Source: Thermus islandicus DSM 21543
Lineage (GTDB): Bacteria; Deinococcota; Deinococci; Deinococcales; Thermaceae
Reading direction: 5' to 3'
Assembly: GCF_000421625.1 (NCBI RefSeq)
Contig: NZ_ATXJ01000001.1
Coordinates: 62,001-126,000 of the forward strand
DNA length: 64,000 nucleotides
Made by a program: the position numbers and the translations under genes. Below, piece after piece: positions 52,002-60,795 of this stretch (position 1 is the first letter of the stretch; each line of letters opens with the position of its first letter). A model generated the notes under the pieces. It ran no database searches. It was given only the letters and a program-made list of their open reading frames with translations, and was not told where the DNA came from.

Positions 52002-52442
52002 TCAGGGCCCTCCCGAACCGCCCTCGTGGGACCCCTCAGAAAGGGGCCTGCCTTCCACCTCGGCGATGCGCGCCCGCACCGCCTGGGGGAGAGGGGCGGG
52101 CCTTCCCCCCTCCAGCCACACCAACACGGCAAGCCCCCGGGCCGCAGGAACCCCGTTCGCCAGGATGAGGTGCTCCATGCGCAGGCTGGAGCGCCCCATG
52201 CCCAAGGCCCGCACCCCTACCAGGACCTCGTCCTCCAGCAGAATGGGCTTCAGATAGTCCACCTCCACCCGGGCCACCACGAAGTGGCCCTCTTCCAGCC
52301 AGTCCGGAGAGATCCGCTGGAAGTAGCGGATGCGAGCGAGCTCCATGTAGGAGAGGTGGACCGCGTTGTTCACGTGCCCCAGGGGGTCCAGGTCCCGGAA
52401 GCGGACGTCCACGCGCACCCTGACGGGAAACGCCTCCAGCAT
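52002..52442 (-). CDS. Hotdog-fold acyl-CoA thioesterase
   Basis: A 146-residue 4-hydroxybenzoyl-CoA-thioesterase-like protein (YbgC/FadM group). VRFRDLDPLGHVNNAVHLSYMELAR carries the catalytic Asp/His-Asn region of the family, and VARVEVDYLKPILLEDEVLV is the central beta part. It hydrolyses acyl-CoA thioesters; the chain length is unknown. TAAACT lies 8 nt before the ATG. Confidence 0.88.
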   Translation of the reverse strand: MLEAFPVRVRVDVRFRDLDPLGHVNNAVHLSYMELARIRYFQRISPDWLEEGHFVVARVEVDYLKPILLEDEVLVGVRALGMGRSSLRMEHLILANGVPAARGLAVLVWLEGGRPAPLPQAVRARIAEVEGRPLSEGSHEGGSGGP

Positions 52443-52488
52443 AGGCCCCCAGTTTACCCTTCCCGAGCCCTCCCGGGTTCGGGGGGAT

Positions 52489-52511
52489 CTGACCCGCGGG
52501 TCAGGTATAGT
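52489..52511 (+). promoter_or_regulatory. pepF promoter with a perfect 16-bp palindrome
   Basis: CTGACCCGCGGGTCAG (52489-52504) is a perfect palindrome, ending one base before TATAGT (52506-52511). The -10 lies 6 nt before the pepF ATG. The palindrome covers the spacer and there is no good -35, so a regulator probably controls this gene. Confidence 0.7.
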
Positions 52512-52517
52512 GGGGGC

Positions 52518-54215
52518 ATGACTGAGACCACCTGGGACCTAACCCCTCTCTTCCCCGGCCTGGAAAGCCCCGAGTTCCAGAGGGCCTGGGAGGGCCTCAA
52601 GGGGAGGATCGGGAGGCTAAAGGAGCTTCTGGAAAAGCAGGCTCTCCTCCTGGAGGTCCTCGAGGCCCTGGACGCGCTTTTGGAGGAGGCCACCCCCCTC
52701 CAGGCCTACCTCTACGCCCGCTACAGCGCCGACACCCGAGACGAGGCCGCCCTGGCCAAGCTCTCCGAGCTGGAGGTCCTCCTCTTGGACTTTAGGCGCC
52801 TCACCCCCCGCCTCACCCGGTACCTGGCCCTGCAGGACCCCGAGGAGGCCGGCCCTTACCGCCTTCTGGTGGAAGAGGCCAAGGAGGAGGCCCTCCACCT
52901 GATGCCCGAAGGCGAGGAAGTTCTGGCGGCGGAGCTCAGCCTTTCGGGCCGGCAGGCCTGGAACAAGCTCCACGAGAGCCTCACGAGCCAGATCACCGCT
53001 CTCCTAGACGGGGAGGAGATGCCCATCACCAAGGTGCGGAACCTCTACTTCCACCCCGAGGAAGCCGTGCGGAGGAGGGCCTATGAGGCGGAGCTCAAGG
53101 CCTGGGAGGCCCACGAGGTGCCCCTGGCCTTCGCCCTAAACGGGGTGAAGGGAGAGGCCTCGGTCCTGAACCGGAGGAGGGGCTATAGGGACGACCTCGA
53201 GCCCACCCTCCTCAAGAACCGCATCCCCAGGAAGGTCCTCGCCGCCATGCAGGAGGCGGTGCGGGAAAGCCTCCCCCTCTTTTGGCGCTACTTCCTCCTT
53301 AAGGCCAAGGCCCTGGGGAAAGAGCGCTTGGACTGGTGGGACCTCTTCGCCCCCATCGGCCGGGGGAGGCGGTGGACCTTGGAGGAGGCGAGGAGCTTTC
53401 TGGTGGAAAAGCTCGCCCCCTTCCTCCCCAGGGCGGCCGAGGTGGCGGAAAGGGCCTTTCGTGAGCGCTGGATGGACCTCCTCCCCCGCCAGGGCAAGGT
53501 GGGCGGGGCCTACTGCATGCCGCAGGGCCAGGGGAAAAGCCTCATCCTCGCCAACTACGAGGAGAGCTTTGAGTCCGTCTCCACCCTGGCCCACGAGCTG
53601 GGCCACGCCTACCACAACCTGGCCCTGGCCCGGGTCCCCGCGAGCCTCCGCGATGTCCCCATGACCCTGGCGGAAACCGCCAGCATCATGAACGAGACCC
53701 TGGTGGTGGAGGCGGCCCTAAAGGAAGCCTCCCCTGAGGAGGGCCTCCTCATCCTGGACGCTTACCTGCAGGGGGCGGCCCAAGTGGTGGTGGACATCCA
53801 TAGCCGCTTCCTCTTTGAGTCCTGGGTGTTTGCAAGGCGGAAGGCACGGGAACTTTCCCCGAGGGAGTTCAGGGAGCTCATGGTGCGGGCCCAGGACGAG
53901 GCCTACGGGGAGGCGCTCGCCACCCGCCACCCCTACATGTGGGCGGTGAAGGGCCACTACTACGGGGCCGACTTCTACAACTACCCCTACACCTTTGGCC
54001 TCCTCTTCGGGCTTGCCGTCTACCAGGAGGCCAAGGAGGACCCCGCCTTCGCCGAAGGCTACGAGGCCCTCCTCGCCGAGTCCGGCATGCACCGGGCCAA
54101 GGAGCTCGCCCTGCGCTTCGGCTTTGACCTGGAAAGCCCCGCCTTCTGGCGAAAGGCCCTGAAGGTGCTGGAGGAAAAGGTGGAGGAGCTTACGCGCCGC
54201 CTACCGGCCCCCTAG
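52518..54215 (+). CDS. pepF: Oligoendopeptidase F
   Basis: A 565-residue zinc metallopeptidase of family M3 that cuts short peptides in the cytoplasm. The zinc motif is LAHELGHAYHN (HExxH) with the third ligand Glu in LAETASIMNETLVVEA. The N-terminal helical half (TTWDLTPLFPGLESPEF) is the usual M3B type. The ATG is 6 nt after TATAGT, hence leaderless. The gene ends in a CTAG shared with menG. Confidence 0.95.
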   Translation: MTETTWDLTPLFPGLESPEFQRAWEGLKGRIGRLKELLEKQALLLEVLEALDALLEEATPLQAYLYARYSADTRDEAALAKLSELEVLLLDFRRLTPRLTRYLALQDPEEAGPYRLLVEEAKEEALHLMPEGEEVLAAELSLSGRQAWNKLHESLTSQITALLDGEEMPITKVRNLYFHPEEAVRRRAYEAELKAWEAHEVPLAFALNGVKGEASVLNRRRGYRDDLEPTLLKNRIPRKVLAAMQEAVRESLPLFWRYFLLKAKALGKERLDWWDLFAPIGRGRRWTLEEARSFLVEKLAPFLPRAAEVAERAFRERWMDLLPRQGKVGGAYCMPQGQGKSLILANYEESFESVSTLAHELGHAYHNLALARVPASLRDVPMTLAETASIMNETLVVEAALKEASPEEGLLILDAYLQGAAQVVVDIHSRFLFESWVFARRKARELSPREFRELMVRAQDEAYGEALATRHPYMWAVKGHYYGADFYNYPYTFGLLFGLAVYQEAKEDPAFAEGYEALLAESGMHRAKELALRFGFDLESPAFWRKALKVLEEKVEELTRRLPAP

Positions 54216-54916
54216 GGCTTGTCCCCCACGTGGACGGCCGCCACCCCGAAGGTGAGGAGCTCGTAGCGCACGGAAAACCCCGCCTCCTCCATCATGGCCT
54301 TCAGGGCCTCAGGCCTGGGAAAGGCCTCCACGCTTTCGGGCAGGTAGCGGTAGGCCCCGAAGTTTCCCGAGATCAGGCCCCCGAGGAAGGGGAGGACCCT
54401 CTGGAAGTAGACCCGGTAGACCAGGCCGAAGGCGCCTCCGGGAGGCGGGGGGAACTCCAGGATCACGAGCCTCCCCCCGGGGGAAAGGACCCGGAAAAGC
54501 TCGGCGAGGGCCTTCCTGTAGTCGGCGAAGTTGCGGAAGCCAAAGGCGACGGTGACCGCGTCAAAGGCCCCCTCGGGGAAGGGTAGGGCCAGGGCGTCCG
54601 CCTCGAGGAAGGTCACAGGAAGCCCAAGGTCCCGGGCTTTCCTGCGGGCGATCTCCAGCATGGGCGGGGCGAAGTCCGCCCCCACCACCTCCGCTTCCCC
54701 CGCCCGGGCCTTGAGGAGGAGGGCCAGGTCCCCCGTGCCCGTGGCCAGGTCCAGGATACGCCTCGGGGCCTTCTCCAGGGCGAGCTCCACCGCCCGCCTC
54801 CGCCAGCGGAGGTCCGCCCCGAAGGAGAGGAGGCGGTTGAGGAGATCGTACCGAGGGGCGATCTCGGAGAACATCCGGCGCACCCGCCTCGCCTTTTCCT
54901 CGGGGGAAGCCGCCAC
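54212..54916 (-). CDS. menG: Demethylmenaquinone methyltransferase
   Basis: A 234-residue class I SAM methyltransferase of the UbiE/MenG family, the last step of menaquinone synthesis. RVRRMFSEIAPRYDLLNRLLSFG is the family N-terminal signature, ILDLATGTGDLALLL binds SAM, and VAFGFRNFADYRKALAEL and FGAYRYLPESVEAFP are the C-terminal signatures. Menaquinone is the quinone of Thermus, so this serves the respiratory chain ending at the caa3 oxidase. The GTG is 7 nt after TAGACT (54924-54929, minus). Confidence 0.94.
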   Translation of the reverse strand: MAASPEEKARRVRRMFSEIAPRYDLLNRLLSFGADLRWRRRAVELALEKAPRRILDLATGTGDLALLLKARAGEAEVVGADFAPPMLEIARRKARDLGLPVTFLEADALALPFPEGAFDAVTVAFGFRNFADYRKALAELFRVLSPGGRLVILEFPPPPGGAFGLVYRVYFQRVLPFLGGLISGNFGAYRYLPESVEAFPRPEALKAMMEEAGFSVRYELLTFGVAAVHVGDKP

Positions 54917-54997
54917 GAGGGGAAGTCTAAGGGGGTCGCCTTGGGTTTGGCAACGGCGAAGGCCAGGGCCTCGAGGGGGGGCCCCTTTGGCCTAGGG

Positions 54998-55003
54998 TAC
55001 AAT
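54998..55003 (+). promoter_or_regulatory. -10 box of the ABC permease genes
   Basis: TACAAT, 7 nt before the GTG at 55011; leaderless type. The -35 region is weak. Confidence 0.6.
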
Positions 55004-55010
55004 CGGGGGC

Positions 55011-56819
55011 GTGCGGGCGGACTCTAGGCGCCTGGGACTTCTCGTTCTCCTCGGCGGGGGCCTCACCCTCCTCCTTTGGTACCTGGCCCCCTGGGCGGTA
55101 CCCCATCGGCTCTTCGGCGGGGAGGGGGTGCTCCTCAACCCCTTCGGCCACCACCTGCCCACAGGGGGCCTTCCCCACGGCTACCGGGACGCGTGGCTCT
55201 TCCCGTGCTTCTCCCTCGCCCTGGCCTGGCTCCTCCTCAGCCTGGGCCTGCCCTGGCGGGCCGGGCCCAGGGGGCTCTACCTGGCGGGGGCCCTGGGCCT
55301 GGGGCTCTTCCTCCTCACCTACCTCCTCTTCCAAAGGAGCGTGGCCGAGGTCAACTGGGGGGCGGAACGGCCCCTCCTCCGCCGCTACAGCCTGGGCCTC
55401 GGAAGCTACGCCACCTTGGGCTACAGCCTCTACCTCCTCCTCCTCGCCCGGGTCTATTCCCCAGGGGGGCTCGCCTTCCTGGTGCGCAGGCGGGAGGTGG
55501 TGGTGCCCCTCTTTTCCCTCCTCCTCGCTTCCCTTCTAGGGGGGGCCATGGTGGCGGTCCTCAAGGAGAGCCCCGGCACGGCAGGGAGCCTGCGGGAGGC
55601 CCTCATGCTCAAGCTGGACCTGGTCACCTACGCCTACCAGCTCCTCTACAGCCCCCTGGTGAACCCTTCCGGCTTTCTGCAAAGCCTCCTCCTCGCCACG
55701 CCCCTGATCTTCACCGGGCTTTCCGTGGCCTTGGGCTTCCGGGGCGGCCTCTTCAACATCGGCGCTCCGGGCCAGCTCATCCTGGGGGCCATCGCCGCCA
55801 TGCTGGTGGGGGTCTACCTCCCGGGCCCCCGGGCCCTCGTCCTGCCCCTCGCCGTGCTCGCCGCCGCCCTGGCCGGGGGGCTTTGGGGAGCGCTGGTGGG
55901 CTGGCTCAAGGCCCGCTTCGGGGCCCACGAGGTCATCAACACCATCATGTTCAACTACATCGCCGCAAGCCTCTTCCTCTTCCTCATCTCCGCCAACGAG
56001 TACAAGTTCCTCGGCCACACCCTCTACCTCCCCTTCAAGTACCCCGGCTACGAGGCCCGGAGCTACGAGGTCCGCCCCGAGGCCAGGATCCCCCTCTGGA
56101 CCGACCTCCTGGCCCCCGGGGGGGAGCTCTCCTTCGCCCTGCCCCTGGCCCTCCTCCTCGGCCTTTTGGGCTACCTCCTGGTGCGGAGGAGCCTGGGGCA
56201 CCGGGTCCTGGCCGCCTTTCTCCTGGGGACGGCGGGGTACGCGGTGGGGGGGCTTCTCCCCGGCATCCCCGTGAGCTTCGGCCCCGACCTCACCTCGGTG
56301 CGCCTCAACGGGGCCTTCCTCCTCGCGGTCTTGGCCCTCTTCTTCTTCCACCTCTACGTCTTCCGCACCGTGGGGGGGTACGAGCTCAGGGCCATGGGCC
56401 TCGCCCCCAAGGCGGCGGAGTACGGGGGGGTGCCTCCCGGAAAGAAGGCCGTCCTCATCCTCTTCCTCTCCGGGGCCTTGGCCGGGCTCGCCGCCACCCA
56501 CTACGTCCTGGGGGGCGGGATTGACGAGTACCGCCTGAAACAATCCCTTCCCTATTCCGTGGGCTTTGACGGGATCGCCGTGGCCCTCATGGGGCAGAAC
56601 ACCCCCCTCGGGGTGGGCCTCGCCGCCTGGCTCTTCGGCATTCTCCTCACCGGGGGGCTCCAGGTGAACCTGCAGCTCGGCATCAGCCGGGAGCTGGTGG
56701 CGGTCCTCCAGGCCCTCGTGGTCCTCTTCATCGCCGCAGGGGGCTTCCTGCCCCGCTACTTCACCGATCCCCTGAGGGCCGCAGAGGTGGAGCTCAGGGA
56801 AGAGGCGGCGAGGGGGTGA
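55011..56819 (+). CDS. ABC transporter permease, nucleoside/BMP type (long)
   Basis: A 602-residue polytopic protein. The C-terminal part matches permeases of the BmpA-type nucleoside/simple-sugar ABC importers (GLSVALGFRGGLFNIGAPGQL, FGAHEVINTIMFNYIA, GFDGIAVALMGQNTPLGV). The N-terminal 170 residues carry extra membrane helices. The GTG lies 7 nt after TACAAT. It pairs with the next permease, but the ATP-binding protein and the binding lipoprotein are not in this window. Confidence 0.88.
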   Translation: MRADSRRLGLLVLLGGGLTLLLWYLAPWAVPHRLFGGEGVLLNPFGHHLPTGGLPHGYRDAWLFPCFSLALAWLLLSLGLPWRAGPRGLYLAGALGLGLFLLTYLLFQRSVAEVNWGAERPLLRRYSLGLGSYATLGYSLYLLLLARVYSPGGLAFLVRRREVVVPLFSLLLASLLGGAMVAVLKESPGTAGSLREALMLKLDLVTYAYQLLYSPLVNPSGFLQSLLLATPLIFTGLSVALGFRGGLFNIGAPGQLILGAIAAMLVGVYLPGPRALVLPLAVLAAALAGGLWGALVGWLKARFGAHEVINTIMFNYIAASLFLFLISANEYKFLGHTLYLPFKYPGYEARSYEVRPEARIPLWTDLLAPGGELSFALPLALLLGLLGYLLVRRSLGHRVLAAFLLGTAGYAVGGLLPGIPVSFGPDLTSVRLNGAFLLAVLALFFFHLYVFRTVGGYELRAMGLAPKAAEYGGVPPGKKAVLILFLSGALAGLAATHYVLGGGIDEYRLKQSLPYSVGFDGIAVALMGQNTPLGVGLAAWLFGILLTGGLQVNLQLGISRELVAVLQALVVLFIAAGGFLPRYFTDPLRAAEVELREEAARG

Positions 56820-56823
56820 GGGG

Positions 56824-57735
56824 ATGAACCTGGACGCGGCCTTTCTCACCGCCCTCCTCCTCTCCACCCTGCGCCAGACCACCCCCCTTCTCCTCACCGC
56901 CTTAGGGGGAATGTTTTCCGAAAGGAGCGGGGTGACCAACATCGCCCTCGAGGGCATCCTCCTCTTCGGCGCCCTCACGGCCGCGGTGGTGGTGGAGCGC
57001 CTCGAGGCCGCCCTCGGCCCCGGGCCCCACCCCTGGCTCCCCTGGGTAGGGGTGCTCGCCGCCATGGGGGTGGGGGGGCTTGTGGCCTTCGTGCACGCCC
57101 TGGTTTCCATCCGATACCGGGCGGACCAGATCATCAGCGCCACCGCCCTCAACCTTCTGGCCCTGGGGGCCCCCAGCCTCGTCCTCACCTACTTCTACGG
57201 GAACGCCACCAGCTCCAAGGAGGTGGCGAACCGCCTCCCCCTCCTCCTCGGCCTCTCCCCCCTCGTCTACCTGGCCTTCCTCCTGGTGCCCGTGGCCTGG
57301 TGGGTCCTCTTCAAGACCCCCTTCGGCCTCCGCCTCCGGGCCGTGGGGGAGCACCCCGAGGCCGCGGACACCCTGGGGGTGAACGTCCACCGCATGCGCT
57401 ATGTGGGGGTCGTCCTCTCTGGCGTCCTCGCGGGCCTCGCCGGGGCCTACCTCTCCATCGGCTTCCTGAACCAGTTCGTGCGGGGAATGTCGGCGGGGAT
57501 GGGCTTCATCGCCTTGGCGGCCATGATCTTCGGCAACTGGCACCCCCTGGGGATCCTCCTCTCCACCCTCCTCTTTGGCTTCGCCTCGGCCCTAGCCATC
57601 CAGCTCCAGGGCACGGAGATCCTGCCCGCCGTTTTGGTCCAGGCCTTCCCCTACGTGGTCACGGTGCTGGTCCTGGCGGGGTTCATCGGCAGGAGCCGTC
57701 CCCCAGGGGCGGTGGGCAAGCCCTACGAGAAGTGA
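56824..57735 (+). CDS. ABC transporter permease, nucleoside/BMP type (short)
   Basis: A 303-residue second permease, 4 nt after the first. LLLTALGGMFSERSGVTNIALEGI, IRYRADQIISATALNLLALG and LRAVGEHPEAADTLGVNV are the signatures of the YufQ-type permease that dimerises with the YufP type. Together they form a channel for nucleosides or purines. Its end overlaps the convergent 86-residue gene by 13 nt. Confidence 0.9.
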   Translation: MNLDAAFLTALLLSTLRQTTPLLLTALGGMFSERSGVTNIALEGILLFGALTAAVVVERLEAALGPGPHPWLPWVGVLAAMGVGGLVAFVHALVSIRYRADQIISATALNLLALGAPSLVLTYFYGNATSSKEVANRLPLLLGLSPLVYLAFLLVPVAWWVLFKTPFGLRLRAVGEHPEAADTLGVNVHRMRYVGVVLSGVLAGLAGAYLSIGFLNQFVRGMSAGMGFIALAAMIFGNWHPLGILLSTLLFGFASALAIQLQGTEILPAVLVQAFPYVVTVLVLAGFIGRSRPPGAVGKPYEK

Positions 57736-57983
57736 AGCCTCCTTAGGCGCCCGAGGCGGAAGAAGAGCCGGAGGCGGCTTCCGTCCCGGAAGGCGAGCTC
57801 CACCCCGCCCCCAAAGAGGGCGAAGCCCATAAGCCCTTCCGCCCCCTCCCCCTGGGCGAAGCGGGCATGGCCGTCTTGCCGCAGGTAGAGGAAGCCCTCC
57901 TCCAGCCACACCTGGGCCTCGGTCCCCTGGCGGTTCAGGGCCAGGCGGCGCACCCTCCGGGCCCAGACCTCGGCCTCGCTCAC
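57723..57983 (-). CDS. Small hypothetical protein downstream of the flavin reductase
   Basis: 86 residues with a GTG start overlapping the preceding stop as GTGA, so it is coupled to the flavin reductase gene. It is a soluble, basic protein with beta-rich character (VWLEEGFLYLRQDGHARF, ALFGGGVELAFRDGSRLRL). I do not recognise the family. Its last 13 nt overlap the end of the ABC permease gene on the other strand. Confidence 0.65.
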   Translation of the reverse strand: MSEAEVWARRVRRLALNRQGTEAQVWLEEGFLYLRQDGHARFAQGEGAEGLMGFALFGGGVELAFRDGSRLRLFFRLGRLRRLHFS

Positions 57984-58516
57984 GGCGTGAAGGCCTCCTC
58001 GGCGGGGCGGCCGTAGAGGCCCTTGCCGTAGTAGAGGAGGGAAAGGCCGGGCAAGGGCCTCCCCTTTTCGTCCAGAAAGCCCTCCTCCTCCCACACCGCC
58101 ACCACCCGCCCCACGAAGAGGTCGTGGTCCCCGAAGGGCCGCACCTCCACGAGCTCCAGCTCGTAGGCGGCGTAGGCCCCCTCCAGGATGGGCACCCCAA
58201 AGTGGCCCAGGAAGTGGGGGGCCCGGCCCTTGTCCACCTCCCGGCCCGAATGGCTTCCCAGCCAGTGGACCAGGGCCCCTTGGGCGTGGGGGTGAAAGCT
58301 CGCCGAGAAGCGCCGGGCCTTTAGCAGTAGCCCGTGGGTGAAGCGCTTGGGACTGATGGAGACCCCGAAGAGGGGCGGGTCGGCGGAAAGCCCCGTGTTC
58401 CACACGGCGGGGCAGAAGTTCACCCTCTCCCCCGCCCGCACCTCCACCACGGCGGGGACGCCGGGGTAGTAGTGGTAGAAGGCGGGGAGGGGGCCTTGGG
58501 GCAGGTAGCTCCTCAC
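57980..58516 (-). CDS. Flavin reductase-like protein
   Basis: A 178-residue FMN-binding split-barrel protein of the flavin-reductase-like group. FCPAVWNTGLSADPPLFGVSISPKRFTHGLL matches the FMN-phosphate region and HDLFVGRVVAVW the central barrel. It could reduce flavin with NAD(P)H or act as a partner of a monooxygenase; no such partner is nearby. GTG start by GTGA overlap with the PSP1-like gene. Confidence 0.8.
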   Translation of the reverse strand: MRSYLPQGPLPAFYHYYPGVPAVVEVRAGERVNFCPAVWNTGLSADPPLFGVSISPKRFTHGLLLKARRFSASFHPHAQGALVHWLGSHSGREVDKGRAPHFLGHFGVPILEGAYAAYELELVEVRPFGDHDLFVGRVVAVWEEEGFLDEKGRPLPGLSLLYYGKGLYGRPAEEAFTP

Positions 58517-59280
58517 ACGAGCTCCTCCTTGGGAACCTCCAGGCTCTTCCCGTCCTCCAAAAGCACCTCCACCGTGCCCTTCAGGGGGTTGAGCTTCTGC
58601 ACCTTGCCGCAGAGGCCCGCCTTGGTGCAGACGCGGGCGTTTTTGCGGGGAAGGTCCTTGAGAAGCTCCTGGTAGACGGGGTGCTCGTAGGCCAGGCAGC
58701 AGAGGAGCCTCCCGCAGGGGCCCGAGATCTTCTCGGGGGAGAGGGGGAGCTGCTGGTCCCGGGCGAGCTTGATGGAGACCTGGGCGAACCCCTGGAGCCA
58801 GGTGGAGCAGCACGACTCCATGCCGCAGGCCCCCAAGGCGCCCAGGTAGCGGGCCTCCTCCCGGGGGCCCTCGGCCACGAACTCCACCCGCACCCGGTAG
58901 CGCTCCTGGAGCTCCCGGGTGAAGCGCCTGAGGTTGACCCGCTCTTCTGCGGCGTAGTGCACGGCGAGGTGGCGGCCGTCCAGGGTGAAGTCGCACCCCA
59001 AGACCTTGGCCGCCACCCCCTCCTCCTTGAGGCGGGCCTTCAGGTAGAAGAGGGCCTCCTCCCCCCTGGCCCGAAGCTGCGCCGCCCGGTCCAGGTCCTC
59101 CTTGGTGGCCAGGCGCACCACCTCCCCCGCCTCCCGCTCCCGCCTCGGGGGGGTGCGCACCCGGCCCACCTCGAGGCCCCGGCTGGTGCGCACCACCACG
59201 TAGGCGTCCAGGGGCGGGGGCTCCCCCTGGAAGCGGAAGTAGCGGAGAAGGGGGGTGCGGAAGCGGACGCCCACAGTCAT
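58513..59280 (-). CDS. PSP1/RicT (YaaT)-like protein
   Basis: 255 residues. The Cys-rich core GACGMESCCSTWLQ, GPCGRLLCCLAYEHPVY and CTKAGLCGKVQ is that of the PSP1/YaaT (RicT) family. In Bacillus subtilis RicT works in the iron-sulfur Ric complex that affects mRNA maturation and development. As in Bacillus, the gene is next to holB (4-nt overlap). RicA and RicF partners are not visible here, so the Thermus role is open. Confidence 0.85.
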   Translation of the reverse strand: MTVGVRFRTPLLRYFRFQGEPPPLDAYVVVRTSRGLEVGRVRTPPRREREAGEVVRLATKEDLDRAAQLRARGEEALFYLKARLKEEGVAAKVLGCDFTLDGRHLAVHYAAEERVNLRRFTRELQERYRVRVEFVAEGPREEARYLGALGACGMESCCSTWLQGFAQVSIKLARDQQLPLSPEKISGPCGRLLCCLAYEHPVYQELLKDLPRKNARVCTKAGLCGKVQKLNPLKGTVEVLLEDGKSLEVPKEELV

Positions 59281-60083
59281 AGCTCTAAGTCTAAGGCCAG
59301 GCGGGCCAAGACCAGGTCGGGGCTCACGTAGGCCTCCAGGGCCTCCCGCGCCCTATCCAAGGCCAGGAGGGCCCGGGGGCGGTCCCGGAGGAGGGCGCGG
59401 AGGAGGTAAAACCCCTCCTCCTCGGCCAAAAGCTCCTCCAAAAGGCCAAGGCGCTCTAAGGGGGGGCTTTCCAGAAGCCGCCTCGCCCGCTCCAGCCTCT
59501 CGGGGAAGGCGGGGTCGGCCAGGGCCCGGAAGAGGCGACCCGGGGCCCCGGCGGCGTAGGCCAGGAGGTGGGGGTCCTGGGTGAAGCGCCTTAGCCTCTC
59601 CTCGGGCACGGGGCCAAAGGGCACCTCCAGGGCCCGGCTCGCCAGGGTGGGGAGGAGGGTCTTTCGGCTTGGGGCGATGAGGACGATGCGCCCGTAGGAG
59701 GGGGGCTCCTCCAGGAGCTTGAGGAGCGCGTTGGCCGCGGCCTCGGTGAGGAGGTGAGCCGAGTCCAGAAGGGCCACCTTCACCCGCTCCCGGGGGTGGG
59801 TTTGGAACCAGGCGAAGAGGGGCTCCACCTCCTCCAGGCGCACCTCCTTCTCCCCGCGCAGGCCCCGCTCCTTTGGACCCACCTCCAGGAGGTCGGGGTG
59901 GGCCTCCAGGGAGGGCGGGGGGAAACCCCGGTTCAGGCCCTGGGCGTACCAGCGGGCCACGAGGCGCCTTCCCACCCCCTCAGGGCCGGAGAAGAGGAGG
60001 GTGGCGGCCCCAAGCCTCGGCAGGAGCTCCAGCACCCCCTCGTGGCCGACTATTCCCCCAGGGTGAGCCGGGTGTAGAGCCAT
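59277..60083 (-). CDS. holB: DNA polymerase III delta' subunit
   Basis: A 268-residue clamp-loader subunit that completes the DnaX3-delta-delta' ring. MALHPAHPGGIVGHEGVLEL is the expected Thermus N-terminus and fixes the start at 60083. The AAA+ core shows LLFSGPEGVGRRLVARWY, a degenerate Walker A, as usual for delta', and LDSAHLLTEAAANALLKLLEEPP. The gene starts within the end of the phosphoesterase gene (34-nt overlap) and overlaps the PSP1-like gene at its end. Confidence 0.92.
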   Translation of the reverse strand: MALHPAHPGGIVGHEGVLELLPRLGAATLLFSGPEGVGRRLVARWYAQGLNRGFPPPSLEAHPDLLEVGPKERGLRGEKEVRLEEVEPLFAWFQTHPRERVKVALLDSAHLLTEAAANALLKLLEEPPSYGRIVLIAPSRKTLLPTLASRALEVPFGPVPEERLRRFTQDPHLLAYAAGAPGRLFRALADPAFPERLERARRLLESPPLERLGLLEELLAEEEGFYLLRALLRDRPRALLALDRAREALEAYVSPDLVLARLALDLEL

Positions 60084-60772
60084 AGGGGAAACCCCTCCTC
60101 GGCGAGGCGGTGGCCCACGTCCTCCAAGGGGTAGGCCACCCGGAAGAACTCCAGCCGCTCCCCCTCCCAAAGGAGGAAGGCGGCCCCCGGAACCCCGTCC
60201 CGGGGCTGGCCCACGGAGCCCGGGTTCACCAGGGCCCGCACCCCCGGGGGAAGGAGGAGCTCCCCCCCTTGGGGAAAGGCCTGGTAGCGCACCCAAGGGC
60301 GGGGGCCAGGAAGCTCCAAAAAGGCCCCCGCCAGGTGGGTGTGCCCGTGGAGGGCGAGGCGGGCCCCGGTGCAGCCGAAGGCCTCCCGGGCCAGGGCGAG
60401 GTCGTCCAGGTACTCCAGGGGATCGCAGGGGCTCCCGTGCACGAGGAGCGTCCCCTCCACCTCCCTCTGCCAGGGCCAGGAGGCCAGGAAGTCCAGGTGG
60501 CGGGGGGAGAGCCTCTCCCGCTGCCAGGCCAGGATCTCCATCACCGCCCCCTTCACGGGGAGGCGGTCCAGGGCCAAAAGCCAGGCGTCGTGGTTGCCCA
60601 AGACGCACTCCGCCCCCACCTCCAAAAGCCAGTCCAGGACCCGGTCCCCGTCCGGGTAGTAGCCCACCGCGTCCCCCAGGAAGAGCACCCGGTCAAAGGC
60701 CGGGGCCCCTTGGAGCACGGCCTCGAGGGCGGGCCAGTTCCCGTGGATGTCGGAGAGGACCAGGTAGCGCAC
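60050..60772 (-). CDS. Calcineurin-like metallophosphoesterase
   Basis: A 240-residue YfcE/MJ0936-type phosphodiesterase. The metal motifs LVLSDIHGNWPALEAVL, FLGDAVGYYPDGD, VLGNHDAW, LLVHGSP and LHGHTHLAG are complete, so it is probably active on phosphodiesters; the substrate is unknown. The GTG is 7 nt after TATCCT (60780-60785, minus), hence leaderless. First gene of the cluster running to holB and the PSP1-like gene. Confidence 0.9.
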   Translation of the reverse strand: MRYLVLSDIHGNWPALEAVLQGAPAFDRVLFLGDAVGYYPDGDRVLDWLLEVGAECVLGNHDAWLLALDRLPVKGAVMEILAWQRERLSPRHLDFLASWPWQREVEGTLLVHGSPCDPLEYLDDLALAREAFGCTGARLALHGHTHLAGAFLELPGPRPWVRYQAFPQGGELLLPPGVRALVNPGSVGQPRDGVPGAAFLLWEGERLEFFRVAYPLEDVGHRLAEEGFPLWLYTRLTLGE

Positions 60773-60779
60773 GGGGTTT

Positions 60780-60789
60780 AGGATAGCAT
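60780..60789. promoter_or_regulatory. Divergent leaderless promoters with overlapping -10 boxes
   Basis: Minus TATCCT (60780-60785), 7 nt before the phosphoesterase GTG. Plus TAGCAT (60784-60789), 6 nt before the ATG at 60796. The two hexamers share two bases. Confidence 0.6.
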
Positions 60790-60795
60790 GAGCCC

